A stretch of DNA of 33,388 nucleotides, from positions 1 through 33,388 of the forward strand of contig JALELK010000004.1 in assembly GCA_022768745.1 (NCBI GenBank). Reading direction: 5' to 3'. Source of the stretch: Lachnospiraceae bacterium. Lineage in GTDB: Bacteria; Bacillota; Clostridia; Lachnospirales; Lachnospiraceae. Of the stretch, positions 11,080-18,706 are shown in pieces. The first letter of the stretch is position 1; each line of letters begins with the position of its first letter. The position numbers and the translations under genes were made by a program. The notes beneath the pieces are model-generated. The model saw only the letters and a program-made list of their open reading frames with translations. It was not told the origin of the DNA and made no database searches.

Positions 11080-11112
11080 AAACGGGGAGTCGAATAATCC
11101 GATTCCCCGTTT
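11080..11112 (-). other. Intercistronic hairpin between binding protein and permease genes
   Basis: A 13-bp stem with one mismatch (left arm AAACGGGGAGTCG, 7-base loop) lies between the stop of the binding-protein gene and the permease start. It lacks a long T-tract, so it is more likely to be an mRNA 3'-end stabiliser or partial terminator. Such a structure is often found where a binding protein is made in excess. Confidence 0.6.
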
Positions 11113-11138
11113 GATACTAATTATTTGTATGTTTCAAA

Positions 11139-12488
11139 TTACTCTTCCATAGCGAATTCAAGATCCTGCTGCGCCTGAGCTAATGCATCTTCAACGGACG
11201 TTCCATTGTGGATGTTTGTAATAGCAGCTGCTACCTTTTCACGAGCTGTGTAGTGATAATCACTCTGCTCTACAACCTTAACATGTGAGCCCATCTCTAC
11301 AATCTTTGCATAGATAGCCTGGTTGTTGAAGTACTCAACACCTTCCTGATATACATCAGACTTACCAGCTGAGATACATGTTGTGATAACACCGCCATCA
11401 CGAAGTGCGTTGTCATATGTATCGATAGCACCATCTCCACCACCAAAAGTGTAAGCTAAAAACTTCTTAGCAAGGTCTGTCTTCTTGCAGTTTGCTGTAA
11501 CATAAAGTGATGCACCACCGTTTGAAGCGTATCCTTCTTCACCTGAAAGTGTAGGCATAGAAGTGATTTCCCACTTACCTGAGTTCTCTGCAACCTGCTC
11601 GATGGTAGGAATAATCCAGTTACCATTCATAACACCAGCAACTTTATCCTTCTGGATGTCGTTGGTGTAACCGCTCCAGTCGTTAGCAAGGAGCAATACG
11701 TTCTTCTGCTGCATCTTTTCAATAACTTCTATAATCTGAGTCATTGTCTTGTTGTCAGCAATGTTTGCCTTGCCATCCTTGAACTGAGAAACGCCTTCAG
11801 CCTGAAGCATCATATAAGGAAGGTCATTTCCGCTGCCGTCCATAGAAAGTAAATACTTTCCGGTTTCATTGTAAACTTTTTCACCAATCTCGATGAACTT
11901 ATCCCAAGTGATGCCTGTTACATCATCAAGTGTGTAACCGCACTGCTCAAGAAGATCTACTCTGTAAGCAAAAATAACTGTTCCGTTATCTACAGGAGCT
12001 CCGTAATGCTTTCCATCGATTGTAGAGAAGGAAAGTTTTTCCTCTCCAAAGTCTGACCAATCAATATCTGCATCATCAATATCCTGCCATGCATCCGGAT
12101 AGTTTGTTACGTACTGCTGGATGTAATGATCCTGGAACAATACGATGTCAGGTAAGTTCTCATAGTTGCCTGACTGAGCTGCTGTTGTTATAGCATTCTC
12201 AATATCAGATGACTGAGACTGCTCAATGATTTCCAGTTTGAAATCTGGGTTTTCTTTCTGGAATGCTTTCTCTGCTGCTTTCAAAGCAGGAATATTGAAG
12301 TTTGCATCCCATGCTGCAACTGTCAATGTGTTTTCATCATCAGATGTATACATCTTAGCTGCTGTGTTTTCTTCGGTATTTGCTGAGTCATCAGACTTAG
12401 CAGAGTTACCGCTACTCTTTCCGCATCCTACGAATGCAGACATTGCCAGTACCCCAACCAGCAATAAGGAAACGATTTTCTTTTTCAT
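11139..12488 (-). CDS. Extracellular sugar-binding lipoprotein of a CUT1 ABC importer
   Basis: A 449-residue lipoprotein. The start at ATG 12488 is set by GAGGAGG seven bases upstream and by the signal peptide that follows (MKKKIVSLLLVGVLAMSAFVGC), with the lipobox cysteine at residue 22. A longer reading frame extends upstream but crosses the promoter. After a Ser/Asn-rich linker, the mature protein has the SBP_bac_1 pattern (DENTLTVAAWDANFNIPALKAAEKAFQ). It would capture a galactoside at the cell surface and deliver it to the two permeases. It is first in the operon, behind a control region with repeated operators and an upstream AraC-type regulator gene. The sugar is inferred from lacZ and galK. 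Confidence 0.93.
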   Translation of the reverse strand: MKKKIVSLLLVGVLAMSAFVGCGKSSGNSAKSDDSANTEENTAAKMYTSDDENTLTVAAWDANFNIPALKAAEKAFQKENPDFKLEIIEQSQSSDIENAITTAAQSGNYENLPDIVLFQDHYIQQYVTNYPDAWQDIDDADIDWSDFGEEKLSFSTIDGKHYGAPVDNGTVIFAYRVDLLEQCGYTLDDVTGITWDKFIEIGEKVYNETGKYLLSMDGSGNDLPYMMLQAEGVSQFKDGKANIADNKTMTQIIEVIEKMQQKNVLLLANDWSGYTNDIQKDKVAGVMNGNWIIPTIEQVAENSGKWEITSMPTLSGEEGYASNGGASLYVTANCKKTDLAKKFLAYTFGGGDGAIDTYDNALRDGGVITTCISAGKSDVYQEGVEYFNNQAIYAKIVEMGSHVKVVEQSDYHYTAREKVAAAITNIHNGTSVEDALAQAQQDLEFAMEE

Positions 12489-12511
12489 TATTGTCCTCCT
12501 CATTAATAGGT

Positions 12512-12527
12512 TCACACTTGCGTGTGA
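12512..12527 (-). promoter_or_regulatory. Palindrome in the galactoside operon leader
   Basis: TCACAC-TTGC-GTGTGA is a perfect 6-4-6 dyad, about 12-27 bases downstream of the expected transcription start and upstream of the ribosome site. It could be a repressor operator or an mRNA hairpin near the 5' end. The protein that would bind it is not identified. Confidence 0.45.
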
Positions 12528-12545
12528 CGTTTTCGTTATGATTCC

Positions 12546-12551
12546 ATTATA
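12546..12551 (-). promoter_or_regulatory. -10 element of the galactoside operon promoter
   Basis: TATAAT on the minus strand gives a start near 12539. No good -35 element lies 16-18 bases upstream (the region reads about TCACAA), which is the usual sign of an activator-dependent promoter. Confidence 0.6.
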
Positions 12552-12605
12552 CCTACCAAAATGATTAATTGTGAGCATTATTGTCCAATTAATTTGCAAA
12601 AACGA

Positions 12606-12646
12606 CCATTTTGAAACTGTTTCTATTGATTCAGTTTCCATTTTGA
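12606..12646. promoter_or_regulatory. Candidate operator of the AraC-type activator
   Basis: CCATTTTGA occurs twice, at 12606-12614 and 12638-12646, 32 bases apart, about three helical turns. Nested inside is the inverted pair GAAACTG (12613-12619) and CAGTTTC (12632-12638). The array lies about 65-105 bases upstream of the expected transcription start, a normal place for an AraC-family activator site, and ends about 60 bases from the stop of the AraC-type gene. Confidence 0.5.
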
Positions 12647-12702
12647 GCAGGTTGCAAAAATATCAAATGGTAATTTTTTACACCTTGCACAAAAATAAAA
12701 AA

Positions 12703-12718
12703 GGAGGCTTACGCCTCC
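12703..12718 (-). terminator. Terminator of the AraC-type regulator gene, overlapping its stop codon
   Basis: On the minus strand GGAGGC-GTAA-GCCTCC is followed by T6. The gene's TAA stop codon lies in the loop of the hairpin. Confidence 0.75.
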
Positions 12719-13647
12719 CAACCTTTCATTGCACTGATTTGATAGTTCTTTAAAATGCCTTCCTGTTTTGTCTCCTTCTTTTTCCACTGATAGGGACTCA
12801 TCCCTGTCAGGCGCCTGAAATTGCGATTAAAGGAGGACTGGGTTTGAAATCCCACTCGGAAACTGATTTCCTCCATAGAGATATCCTCCCTCTCTATCAA
12901 AAAACAGGCCTTGTCCACCCGAATCAGATTCACATAATCCAAAGGTTTCATATTCATGGCATCCTCAAAAATTCTGCGAAAATGGCTTTCACTCAGCCCA
13001 CTAGCCTCGGCAATATCCACCATCCGAATCGGTTCCATATAATGCTCATTCACATAATCCAGAGAATCCTTGATATACTGATTCACCTTTCTGGTTCGTC
13101 TGGACTTGTCCCTTTCGTCCACCAGGCGAAGCATTTCCACCACCAGAGCATACAAATACCCCTTCACGCTCTCCTCGTAGTACAAAGATTTCTCTCTGCA
13201 TTCCCGAATGATATCTAAAACTAGTCTAGCCATAACCGGGTGATTCTGAGCCGTCTTTAATGTGCCACGTTTATTAATCTGACTGAGAATCGAATGTATC
13301 TGGGCTGCATCCAGATTAATTTCATTTTTCATAAAACCGTCTACATCTATAAATAAATATTCCCATTTACAAATATGTCCCGGCTTACTGTTGGTGGTGT
13401 GAGGAATATTTGCCGGGATAACGGAAAACATCTCGTCCCCATACTCATATACCCGGTCTTCTATAATCAGATTTCCGTCTCCGTGATAACAGTAACCGAT
13501 TTCCATATAATTATGAAAATGAAGAAGGTCGTCGGGATATTCCACACCATACTCCTGTTCCCAGCCCACACCCAAAAGTGGAAGAATATAACTGCCGGAT
13601 GGCATTTCATAATACCGGTATTCCATTTTCTTTTTCTTTTTCGCCAT
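12709..13647 (-). CDS. AraC-family transcriptional regulator of the galactoside operon
   Basis: A 312-residue regulator with an N-terminal cupin-like sensing domain (about residues 25-110, including HFHNYMEIGY) and a C-terminal double helix-turn-helix of about 100 residues. The second recognition region reads SFRVGFQTQSSFNRNFRRLTGMSPYQWKK in part, the family consensus. Known relatives activate adjacent sugar operons when their sugar binds the cupin domain. The gene lies directly upstream of the binding-protein operon on the same strand with its own terminator, and repeated boxes lie in the gap between them. Activation of the galactoside operon is therefore the most likely job. The start ATG 13647 follows an AAGGTG site. 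Confidence 0.9.
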   Translation of the reverse strand: MAKKKKKMEYRYYEMPSGSYILPLLGVGWEQEYGVEYPDDLLHFHNYMEIGYCYHGDGNLIIEDRVYEYGDEMFSVIPANIPHTTNSKPGHICKWEYLFIDVDGFMKNEINLDAAQIHSILSQINKRGTLKTAQNHPVMARLVLDIIRECREKSLYYEESVKGYLYALVVEMLRLVDERDKSRRTRKVNQYIKDSLDYVNEHYMEPIRMVDIAEASGLSESHFRRIFEDAMNMKPLDYVNLIRVDKACFLIEREDISMEEISFRVGFQTQSSFNRNFRRLTGMSPYQWKKKETKQEGILKNYQISAMKGWEA

Positions 13648-13677
13648 AAATATTCACCTTACTTCTTTTGGTTCTAA

Positions 13678-13719
13678 AAAAGCCCTTAAACACTGCTTGT
13701 ACAGTATTTAAAGGCTTTT
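13678..13719 (-). terminator. Terminator of the rpsF-ssb-rpsR operon
   Basis: An 18-bp stem with 6-base loop. Its two imperfect positions become G-U wobbles only in the minus-strand RNA, and it is followed by a T-run there. It therefore serves the ribosomal operon ending at 13740. Confidence 0.8.
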
Positions 13720-13739
13720 ATCATTAAAATAATTGCGAT

Positions 13740-13997
13740 TTATTCGCAAACGTATGGCATAAGTGCTACGTGACGAGCTCTCTTAATAGCTACGGTCAAA
13801 GCTCTCTGATGCTTTGCACAGTTTCCTGTGATACGACGAGGAAGAATCTTTCCTCTCTCAGAGATGTATCTCTTTAACTTTGCTGTATCCTTATAATCAA
13901 TCACGTTGTCCTTACCGCAGAATACACAGACTTTCTTTCTTCTGTGCATAGGTCTTCTTCTAGAACCATCTGCTCTGTCTGTCTTATTGTAAGCCAT
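13740..13997 (-). CDS. rpsR: 30S ribosomal protein S18
   Basis: This 85-residue basic protein of the small ribosomal subunit binds next to S6. It keeps the four zinc-ligand positions of C+ type S18 proteins: CVFC near residues 24-27 and CAKH near 60-63. The region [21 protein letters not shown] is the family hallmark. It is third in the conserved rpsF-ssb-rpsR operon and has a GGAGG site before the ATG. Confidence 0.97.
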   Translation of the reverse strand: MAYNKTDRADGSRRRPMHRRKKVCVFCGKDNVIDYKDTAKLKRYISERGKILPRRITGNCAKHQRALTVAIKRARHVALMPYVCE

Positions 13998-14018
13998 GAC
14001 TTTTACCTCCTATAAAAA

Positions 14019-14447
14019 CTAATTGAATGGTAACTCTTCATCGATACCATTTGGGATATTCATAAATCCATCCCCCGCACTTGTATTAGGTGCCGGAGCC
14101 TCTGCTACAAAGCCACTGTTGGCCTGAGCACTTTTACTCTCTGCAAACTCAACGTTGCTGGTAACAATCTCAACATTGTAAACCATCTGTCCGTCTTTGT
14201 TGGTGTAGTTGTTGTTTCTCAACTCACCCTCTACTACAATCTTGGTTCCCTTGCGAAGATATTTCTCAACAAACTCGCCCTGCTTTGCAAAGCTTACCAG
14301 GTTAAAGAAATCTGCGTCCGGCTCTCCCTCGCGCTTAAATCTTCTGTCAACAGCAATGGAATATCTGGCAACTGCTGTATTGTTTGCTCCACCATATCTC
14401 ACTTCCGGGTCCCTGGTTAATCGCCCCATAAGAATAATTCTATTCAT
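14019..14447 (-). CDS. ssb: Single-stranded DNA-binding protein
   Basis: A 142-residue SSB with an N-terminal OB fold (residues 1-105, beginning MNRIILMGRLTRDPEVR), a short disordered linker and the acidic tip DEELPF followed by one Asn. That tip recruits replication and repair partners. The protein protects single-stranded DNA in replication and repair. It lies between rpsF and rpsR, the arrangement known across Firmicutes, with a clear AAGGAG site. Confidence 0.97.
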   Translation of the reverse strand: MNRIILMGRLTRDPEVRYGGANNTAVARYSIAVDRRFKREGEPDADFFNLVSFAKQGEFVEKYLRKGTKIVVEGELRNNNYTNKDGQMVYNVEIVTSNVEFAESKSAQANSGFVAEAPAPNTSAGDGFMNIPNGIDEELPFN

Positions 14448-14467
14448 ACGATCTCCTTATCTACTCT

Positions 14468-14758
14468 CTATGCCTCGTCCTTTCTAACGCATAAGAAACG
14501 AAGAACATTTTCCATGATGCGAACATTTTCTTCGATCTGAGCAGGTGCATCAGCGTTTGCCTCAAACTGGATAAAGTAATAGAAGCCCTCGTCCATCTTC
14601 TGGATGTCGTAAGCTAACTTCTTCTTACCCCAGTCTTCAACTTCGCTAACAGTTCCGCCAAAACGAGTAATATACTCCTTGGCCTTCTCTACAACTGCTG
14701 CTCTCGCATCATCTTCGATCTTAGCATTAACGATAAGTGCTAATTCATATTTGTTCAT
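14468..14758 (-). CDS. rpsF: 30S ribosomal protein S6
   Basis: This 96-residue protein (MNKYELALIVNAKIEDD) pairs with S18 in the small subunit. The family features are present: the KKLAYDIQKMDEGFYYFIQF core and the C-terminal ENVLRFLCVR. It is the first gene of the operon, with AGGAGG eight bases before the ATG. Its short leader holds one perfect hairpin at 14789-14806. Confidence 0.97.
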   Translation of the reverse strand: MNKYELALIVNAKIEDDARAAVVEKAKEYITRFGGTVSEVEDWGKKKLAYDIQKMDEGFYYFIQFEANADAPAQIEENVRIMENVLRFLCVRKDEA

Positions 14759-14788
14759 GCGAATTTACCTCCTTTTGGTCTTTTGGCC

Positions 14789-14806
14789 TTGCCTAAAATT
14801 AGGCAA
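14789..14806 (-). other. Hairpin in the rpsF leader
   Basis: TTGCCTAA-TT-TTAGGCAA is a perfect 8-bp hairpin about 30 bases before the rpsF start. S6-S18 autoregulation of this operon through leader RNA is known in other bacteria. I do not see the CCG-type features of that leader here, so a regulatory role is unproven. Confidence 0.4.
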
Positions 14807-14857
14807 AGCAAGGATATTTTATATATACCACGGTCTCCTATGATACCACGCATTTTC

Positions 14858-15046
14858 TTATTTATCAAGAGTTTTTTCTACTTCTTTTATATTTTTTTCT
14901 AATTTTGTCCTTGGAATCATCACCTGATGACCACACCCCAGACACTTAATCCGAAAGTCAGCTCCCACCCGAAGCACTTCCCATCGACAACTGCCACAGG
15001 GATGCTTTTTTTTCATCACAAGAACATCCTTTAACTGTATATCCAT
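14858..15046 (-). CDS. DUF951-family zinc-ribbon protein
   Basis: A 62-residue protein with two Cys pairs, CGSC (residues 17-20) and CLGC (35-38), as in a zinc ribbon. DUF951 proteins are short, widespread in Firmicutes and of unknown function. The MKKKHPCGSCRWEV core is characteristic. It lies between rpsF and an initiator tRNA, on the same strand, with an AAAGGATG site. Confidence 0.8.
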   Translation of the reverse strand: MDIQLKDVLVMKKKHPCGSCRWEVLRVGADFRIKCLGCGHQVMIPRTKLEKNIKEVEKTLDK

Positions 15047-15072
15047 GATTGAACTGCATCCTTTTCTTCTAT

Positions 15073-15098
15073 ATATAATGTAACAATATAATGTAACA
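15073..15098. repeat. Tandem 13-bp repeat, two copies
   Basis: ATATAATGTAACA is repeated exactly in tandem just downstream of the initiator tRNA. It is short and AT-rich, and I assign no function. Confidence 0.6.
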
Positions 15099-15104
15099 AT
15101 AAAA

Positions 15105-15178
15105 TTGCGGGAATAGGATTTGAACCTATGACCTCCGGGTTATGAGCCCGGCGAGCTTCCAGACTGCTCCATCCCGCG
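15105..15178 (-). tRNA. Initiator tRNA-Met (CAT)
   Basis: A full 74-base cloverleaf without encoded CCA. The minus strand begins CGCGGGATGGAGCAG and its anticodon arm reads GGGCTCATAACCC. Two initiator marks are present: the C1-A72 mismatch at the acceptor end and three consecutive G-C pairs in the anticodon stem. The T loop is GGTTCAAATCC. Confidence 0.95.
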
Positions 15179-15192
15179 CTATCAGATTGCCA

Positions 15193-15651
15193 TTATGGCA
15201 TCAGATTACAAATGATAACTGCTCCGATGATTCCGATTGCCACACCGGCGATAATCTCCGGTAAAGTGTGCCCCATCTTTTCCCTTAAAGGTTCTTCCAT
15301 CACCGGTTCTTTTCCCTCCTTTTTGTCCCGTTCCATCAAACGGTTCAAAGCACGGGCTTCTCTTCCTGTTTCCATTCGTACTCCCATGGCATCGTAAATA
15401 ACCACAATGGCAAAAAATAGTGCCATTGGAAATTCAAAACCGCCCACGCCATAAACCAATGCCGTGGAAGTGGTGAGAGAGACCACCGTGGCAGAATGAG
15501 AACTGGGCATACCACCACTGCCGGTAAGCCGTTCTTTGGAAAATCCGTTTTTGCAACCATCAATTACAACTTTTAAAAATTGAGCCACAAACCAGCATAC
15601 CCCGGTAGATACCAACACCTTATTCGTAATTAAATCCATAATAATACTCAT
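15193..15651 (-). CDS. Divergent PAP2-family membrane protein
   Basis: A 152-residue membrane protein of the divergent PAP2 (DUF212, YuiD-like) family. The active-site-like motif GGMPSSHSATVVSL is at about residues 46-59. The family resembles acid phosphatase/vanadium haloperoxidase enzymes but lacks a characterised reaction. Several hydrophobic segments and a conserved YDAMGVRMETGREA region follow. A GGGGAG site precedes the ATG. Confidence 0.88.
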   Translation of the reverse strand: MSIIMDLITNKVLVSTGVCWFVAQFLKVVIDGCKNGFSKERLTGSGGMPSSHSATVVSLTTSTALVYGVGGFEFPMALFFAIVVIYDAMGVRMETGREARALNRLMERDKKEGKEPVMEEPLREKMGHTLPEIIAGVAIGIIGAVIICNLMP

Positions 15652-15694
15652 CTTTTGGTCTCCCCTTATGTTTTCCCACTAGGTTTTTACTATA

Positions 15695-16219
15695 TCATAT
15701 GTATTTTGCCAAAACAACACTGGCAGCAATTCCTACTAAGGTGGAAAACAGCGCCCCCGGCAAAGTCCACCTGGTTTTATTCACCTTCACACTCATAAAA
15801 TAAACGGACATTGTGTAAAAAATGGTTTCCGTACAGCTTCCCATCAATGAGGCTGTTTTTCCATACAGACTATCCGGTCCATATTCCTTGAAAATATCCA
15901 GTATTAATCCGGTTGCCGCAGAAGACGAAAACATTTTTACCAGAGCTGCCGGCAATAACACAGAGGGAAAGACCTGCTCCGGCATAATTTTCCCAAGAAA
16001 TTCTGCCAAGTCCGTCAAAAGCCCGGACGCCCGAAGTACGCCCACTCCGCACATAAGACCAATCAGTGTAGGCAAAATGGAAATCACCGTTTGGAATCCA
16101 TCCTTTGCTCCTTCCAAAAAATCCTCGTATACGTTTTCCTTCCGAAGAAGACCATGACACAGTATTACCACAATAAAAATAGGAATAATAGCGTCAGAGA
16201 CATACAACAAAACTCTCAA
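15695..16219 (-). CDS. spmB: Spore maturation protein B
   Basis: A 174-residue membrane protein (nucleoside-recognition/Gate-like family). In Bacillus subtilis SpmA and SpmB are both needed for proper dehydration of the spore core. The GAKDGFQTVISILPTLIGLMCGVGVLRASGLL region is typical. Its ATG overlaps the spmA stop by 4 bases (ATGA), so the two are translated together. Confidence 0.93.
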   Translation of the reverse strand: MRVLLYVSDAIIPIFIVVILCHGLLRKENVYEDFLEGAKDGFQTVISILPTLIGLMCGVGVLRASGLLTDLAEFLGKIMPEQVFPSVLLPAALVKMFSSSAATGLILDIFKEYGPDSLYGKTASLMGSCTETIFYTMSVYFMSVKVNKTRWTLPGALFSTLVGIAASVVLAKYI

Positions 16220-16803
16220 ATCTTTTTCCTCTCAAGCTTCATTGCTATCACACAAAAAATCACCGCTGCCAATGTACTGATAAAGGTTGCCAGAATTGCC
16301 GGACCTACAATCAGCGTGGGATTTGCCGAACCATACTGACTTCTGTAAGCTATCATATTAATAGGTATCAACTGCAGGGAGGATATGTTTATCACTAAAA
16401 AAGTACACATCTCCGTACTAGCGATTCCTTTTGGTCCGGTATTCACCTTCTGCAATTCCGACATGGCTTTTAAACCGGCAGGTGTGGCTGCCCACCCCAA
16501 TCCAAACACATTGGCAATCATATTGGTTGCTATATACTCCTTTGCCCTTGGCTCGTTCTTTACTGCCGGAAACAGGAAATGCAACAAGGGTTCCATCTTT
16601 TTTGCAAAGCTTTTCAGAAGTCCGCTCTTCTCCCCTATTTTCATAAGTCCGACCCAAAAGCACATAGCTCCCATCAGGGTGATACACAAAGACACCGCTT
16701 CTTTCGCTGAGTCTAAAGCAGCATTTGTAATCTCCGGCATTCTGCCCTGGAATGCTCCGTATAAAATACCAATCAAAAGCATCCCTGCCCAAAGATAATT
16801 CAT
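16216..16803 (-). CDS. spmA: Spore maturation protein A
   Basis: A 195-residue membrane protein, the partner of SpmB. Family marks include LCITLMGAMCFWVGLMKIGEKSGLL and the NVFGLGWAATPAGLKAM region. Both proteins belong to the Gate-domain family and act in spore core dehydration during sporulation. A candidate SigE-type promoter lies at 16832-16859, which fits mother-cell expression. In Bacillus a dacB gene precedes spmA; here the divergent neighbour is a DUF885 peptidase instead. Confidence 0.93.
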   Translation of the reverse strand: MNYLWAGMLLIGILYGAFQGRMPEITNAALDSAKEAVSLCITLMGAMCFWVGLMKIGEKSGLLKSFAKKMEPLLHFLFPAVKNEPRAKEYIATNMIANVFGLGWAATPAGLKAMSELQKVNTGPKGIASTEMCTFLVINISSLQLIPINMIAYRSQYGSANPTLIVGPAILATFISTLAAVIFCVIAMKLERKKI

Positions 16804-16831
16804 AGATAAAGCGTCCCCTGACTCTTTGTAA

Positions 16832-16859
16832 ATTCTATGTTCCCCCGGAAAAAATATTC
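16832..16859 (-). promoter_or_regulatory. Candidate SigE (sporulation) promoter of spmAB
   Basis: On the minus strand GAATATT (16859-16853), 13 bases, then CATAGAAT (16839-16832) fits the SigE pattern of an ATA-containing -35 and CATANNNT -10. Transcription would start about 20 bases before the spmA ATG. Confidence 0.45.
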
Positions 16860-16933
16860 CCCCTTTTCATTACATTTTCATATTTATTCATTTTCTTCAT
16901 AAACTATCTTGTATCCAAAATACGGGAGGAATT

Positions 16934-18706
16934 ATGAAAAAGAATTTTAAATCTCTATTAGCCTTGCTTCTCTGTGTATGTGAACTTTTTACCGGATGTG
17001 GTATTTCCCATTTAGGTAATGGAACCATAAATCAGGATTCCTCCACCAGCGCAACTACAGAATTTGATGACATTACCCGGGAATGGTTTAAAAGTCAAAT
17101 GTCAGAAGACCTTTTGTCCTGTCATTTCTCTCTTGAAAATCCTGCCTCTTTCGGCATTTCTACAGATGACACTACTTTTTCAGAGCTTTCCTATCATGCC
17201 TTCCAGCAATCCCAGAAGGAAAAACGGGCTTTTTTAAAGGAACTGAAATCCGTATCCTACCACAATCTGCCCCATAGATCTCAACTGGTATACGATATTT
17301 TATGCCATTACTATTCCCTGCAGGGGGATTTTGATGACTCTTATTACTATTCGGATCCCTTGTCTCCCAACAGCGGTATTCCGGTGTCTTTACCTGTACT
17401 CTTGTCCACCTATAGGTTTCAGAATAAAGAAGACATCCAAAATTATTTTTCTCTTCTCAACGACGTGGATATTTATTTTCAACAGCTTTATCTCTTTGCA
17501 AAAGAAAAAAATCAAAAAGGACTGTTAGGAGATAATTTGTGTCTGAAAAAGACTGCTTCCTTCTGCAATGAGTTTGCAGAAAATAAGTCAAACCATATGC
17601 TCTTAACTTCTTTTCAGGAGCGGATAAACCAATGCGATTTCCTCTCCTCCTCAGAAAAAAGAAAGTATATTTCAAAAAATAAAACTTTAATTTATGATGT
17701 CGTTATTCCTTCATATTTGTCCTTATCAAAAAAGATTTCGTCTTTAACTGTTAATGACCCATCAGATTTGTGTCTTTGCAGAAGGCCTGACGGTCATCGC
17801 TATTACAGGGCACTGGTCAAAGATGCCACCGGTTGTGACGACACTCCGTTTCTATTATTTCAACGTATTGAAAAGAGGCGAAAGGAAGATATGGAGCACC
17901 TCACTTCCCTGTTTAGTTCCTATCCCTCTCTGGCCACCACAATATCCAATTATGACTGTCCTCTCAAAACCCCGGAGGAAATGATAGAGGTTTTAAAATC
18001 TTCTATGGTAAATGCTTTTCCTGCCACCCAGGATGTGACTGTGCAAATCAGCAAAATCTCTCCCCAGGTGGAGGCTTACAGCGCACCGGCTTTTTATTTA
18101 ATTGCCCCATTGGATAACCCAAATGTACATCAGATTTTTTACAGTACCACCGCCTACCCTCATTCTCTTGATTTATTCACAACTATGGCCCATGAGGGAT
18201 TTCCGGGACACCTGTATCAGACCTGTCAGACTTACCGCTTTGGATATGAACCGGTTCGGTTGCTCTTATCCTACCCGGGATTTGTGGAAGGCTGGGCCAC
18301 TTACGTGGAGATGGAATCCTACCAGTATGCCGGCTTGCCCTTTGAAGTAGCAACAGCTCTATCCCTGAACCAGAGCATCACCTTGAGCCTCTACGCCTCT
18401 GCAGATATCGGCGTGCATTTTTATGGCTGGACCCGGGATGAACTTTTACAATTTTTAAGTCTTTATGGCATCAACGACAAAACCACCATATCCCAAATAT
18501 ACGAGCTGATTCTTTCGGATCCTGCCAACTATTTAAAATACTACGTGGGATATTTGAATTTTATTGACCTAAAAAAAGAGTGCCAGAAACGATATCCTGA
18601 CACCTTCACACCAATGAATTTTCACAAATATATTTTACAAACCGGCCCCTGCTCCTTTCCCATTTTGAGAAAGGAAGTTCTCTATCAGTTTGACAACAAC
18701 GCCTGA
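16934..18706 (+). CDS. DUF885-family lipoprotein, putative metallopeptidase
   Basis: A 590-residue exported lipoprotein: signal peptide with lipobox LFTGC, cysteine at residue 22. The DUF885 zinc-site motif HEGFPGH is at 420-426, and the second conserved element EGWATYVE at 452-459, so the metal-binding site looks intact. Family members act as peptidases or are of unknown substrate. GGGAGG precedes the ATG. It diverges from spmA and its 3' end overlaps the convergent rsmI by 22 bases. Confidence 0.85.
   Translation: MKKNFKSLLALLLCVCELFTGCGISHLGNGTINQDSSTSATTEFDDITREWFKSQMSEDLLSCHFSLENPASFGISTDDTTFSELSYHAFQQSQKEKRAFLKELKSVSYHNLPHRSQLVYDILCHYYSLQGDFDDSYYYSDPLSPNSGIPVSLPVLLSTYRFQNKEDIQNYFSLLNDVDIYFQQLYLFAKEKNQKGLLGDNLCLKKTASFCNEFAENKSNHMLLTSFQERINQCDFLSSSEKRKYISKNKTLIYDVVIPSYLSLSKKISSLTVNDPSDLCLCRRPDGHRYYRALVKDATGCDDTPFLLFQRIEKRRKEDMEHLTSLFSSYPSLATTISNYDCPLKTPEEMIEVLKSSMVNAFPATQDVTVQISKISPQVEAYSAPAFYLIAPLDNPNVHQIFYSTTAYPHSLDLFTTMAHEGFPGHLYQTCQTYRFGYEPVRLLLSYPGFVEGWATYVEMESYQYAGLPFEVATALSLNQSITLSLYASADIGVHFYGWTRDELLQFLSLYGINDKTTISQIYELILSDPANYLKYYVGYLNFIDLKKECQKRYPDTFTPMNFHKYILQTGPCSFPILRKEVLYQFDNNA

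Noticed and set aside
12489-12641. Upstream extension of the sugar-binding protein
   Set aside because: It crosses the -10 element and the expected transcription start, and it precedes a perfect signal peptide with its own GAGGAGG site.
14759-14830. S6-S18 autoregulatory leader RNA
   Set aside because: Only a simple hairpin is seen; the conserved bulge and CCG features of the known leader are not recognisable.
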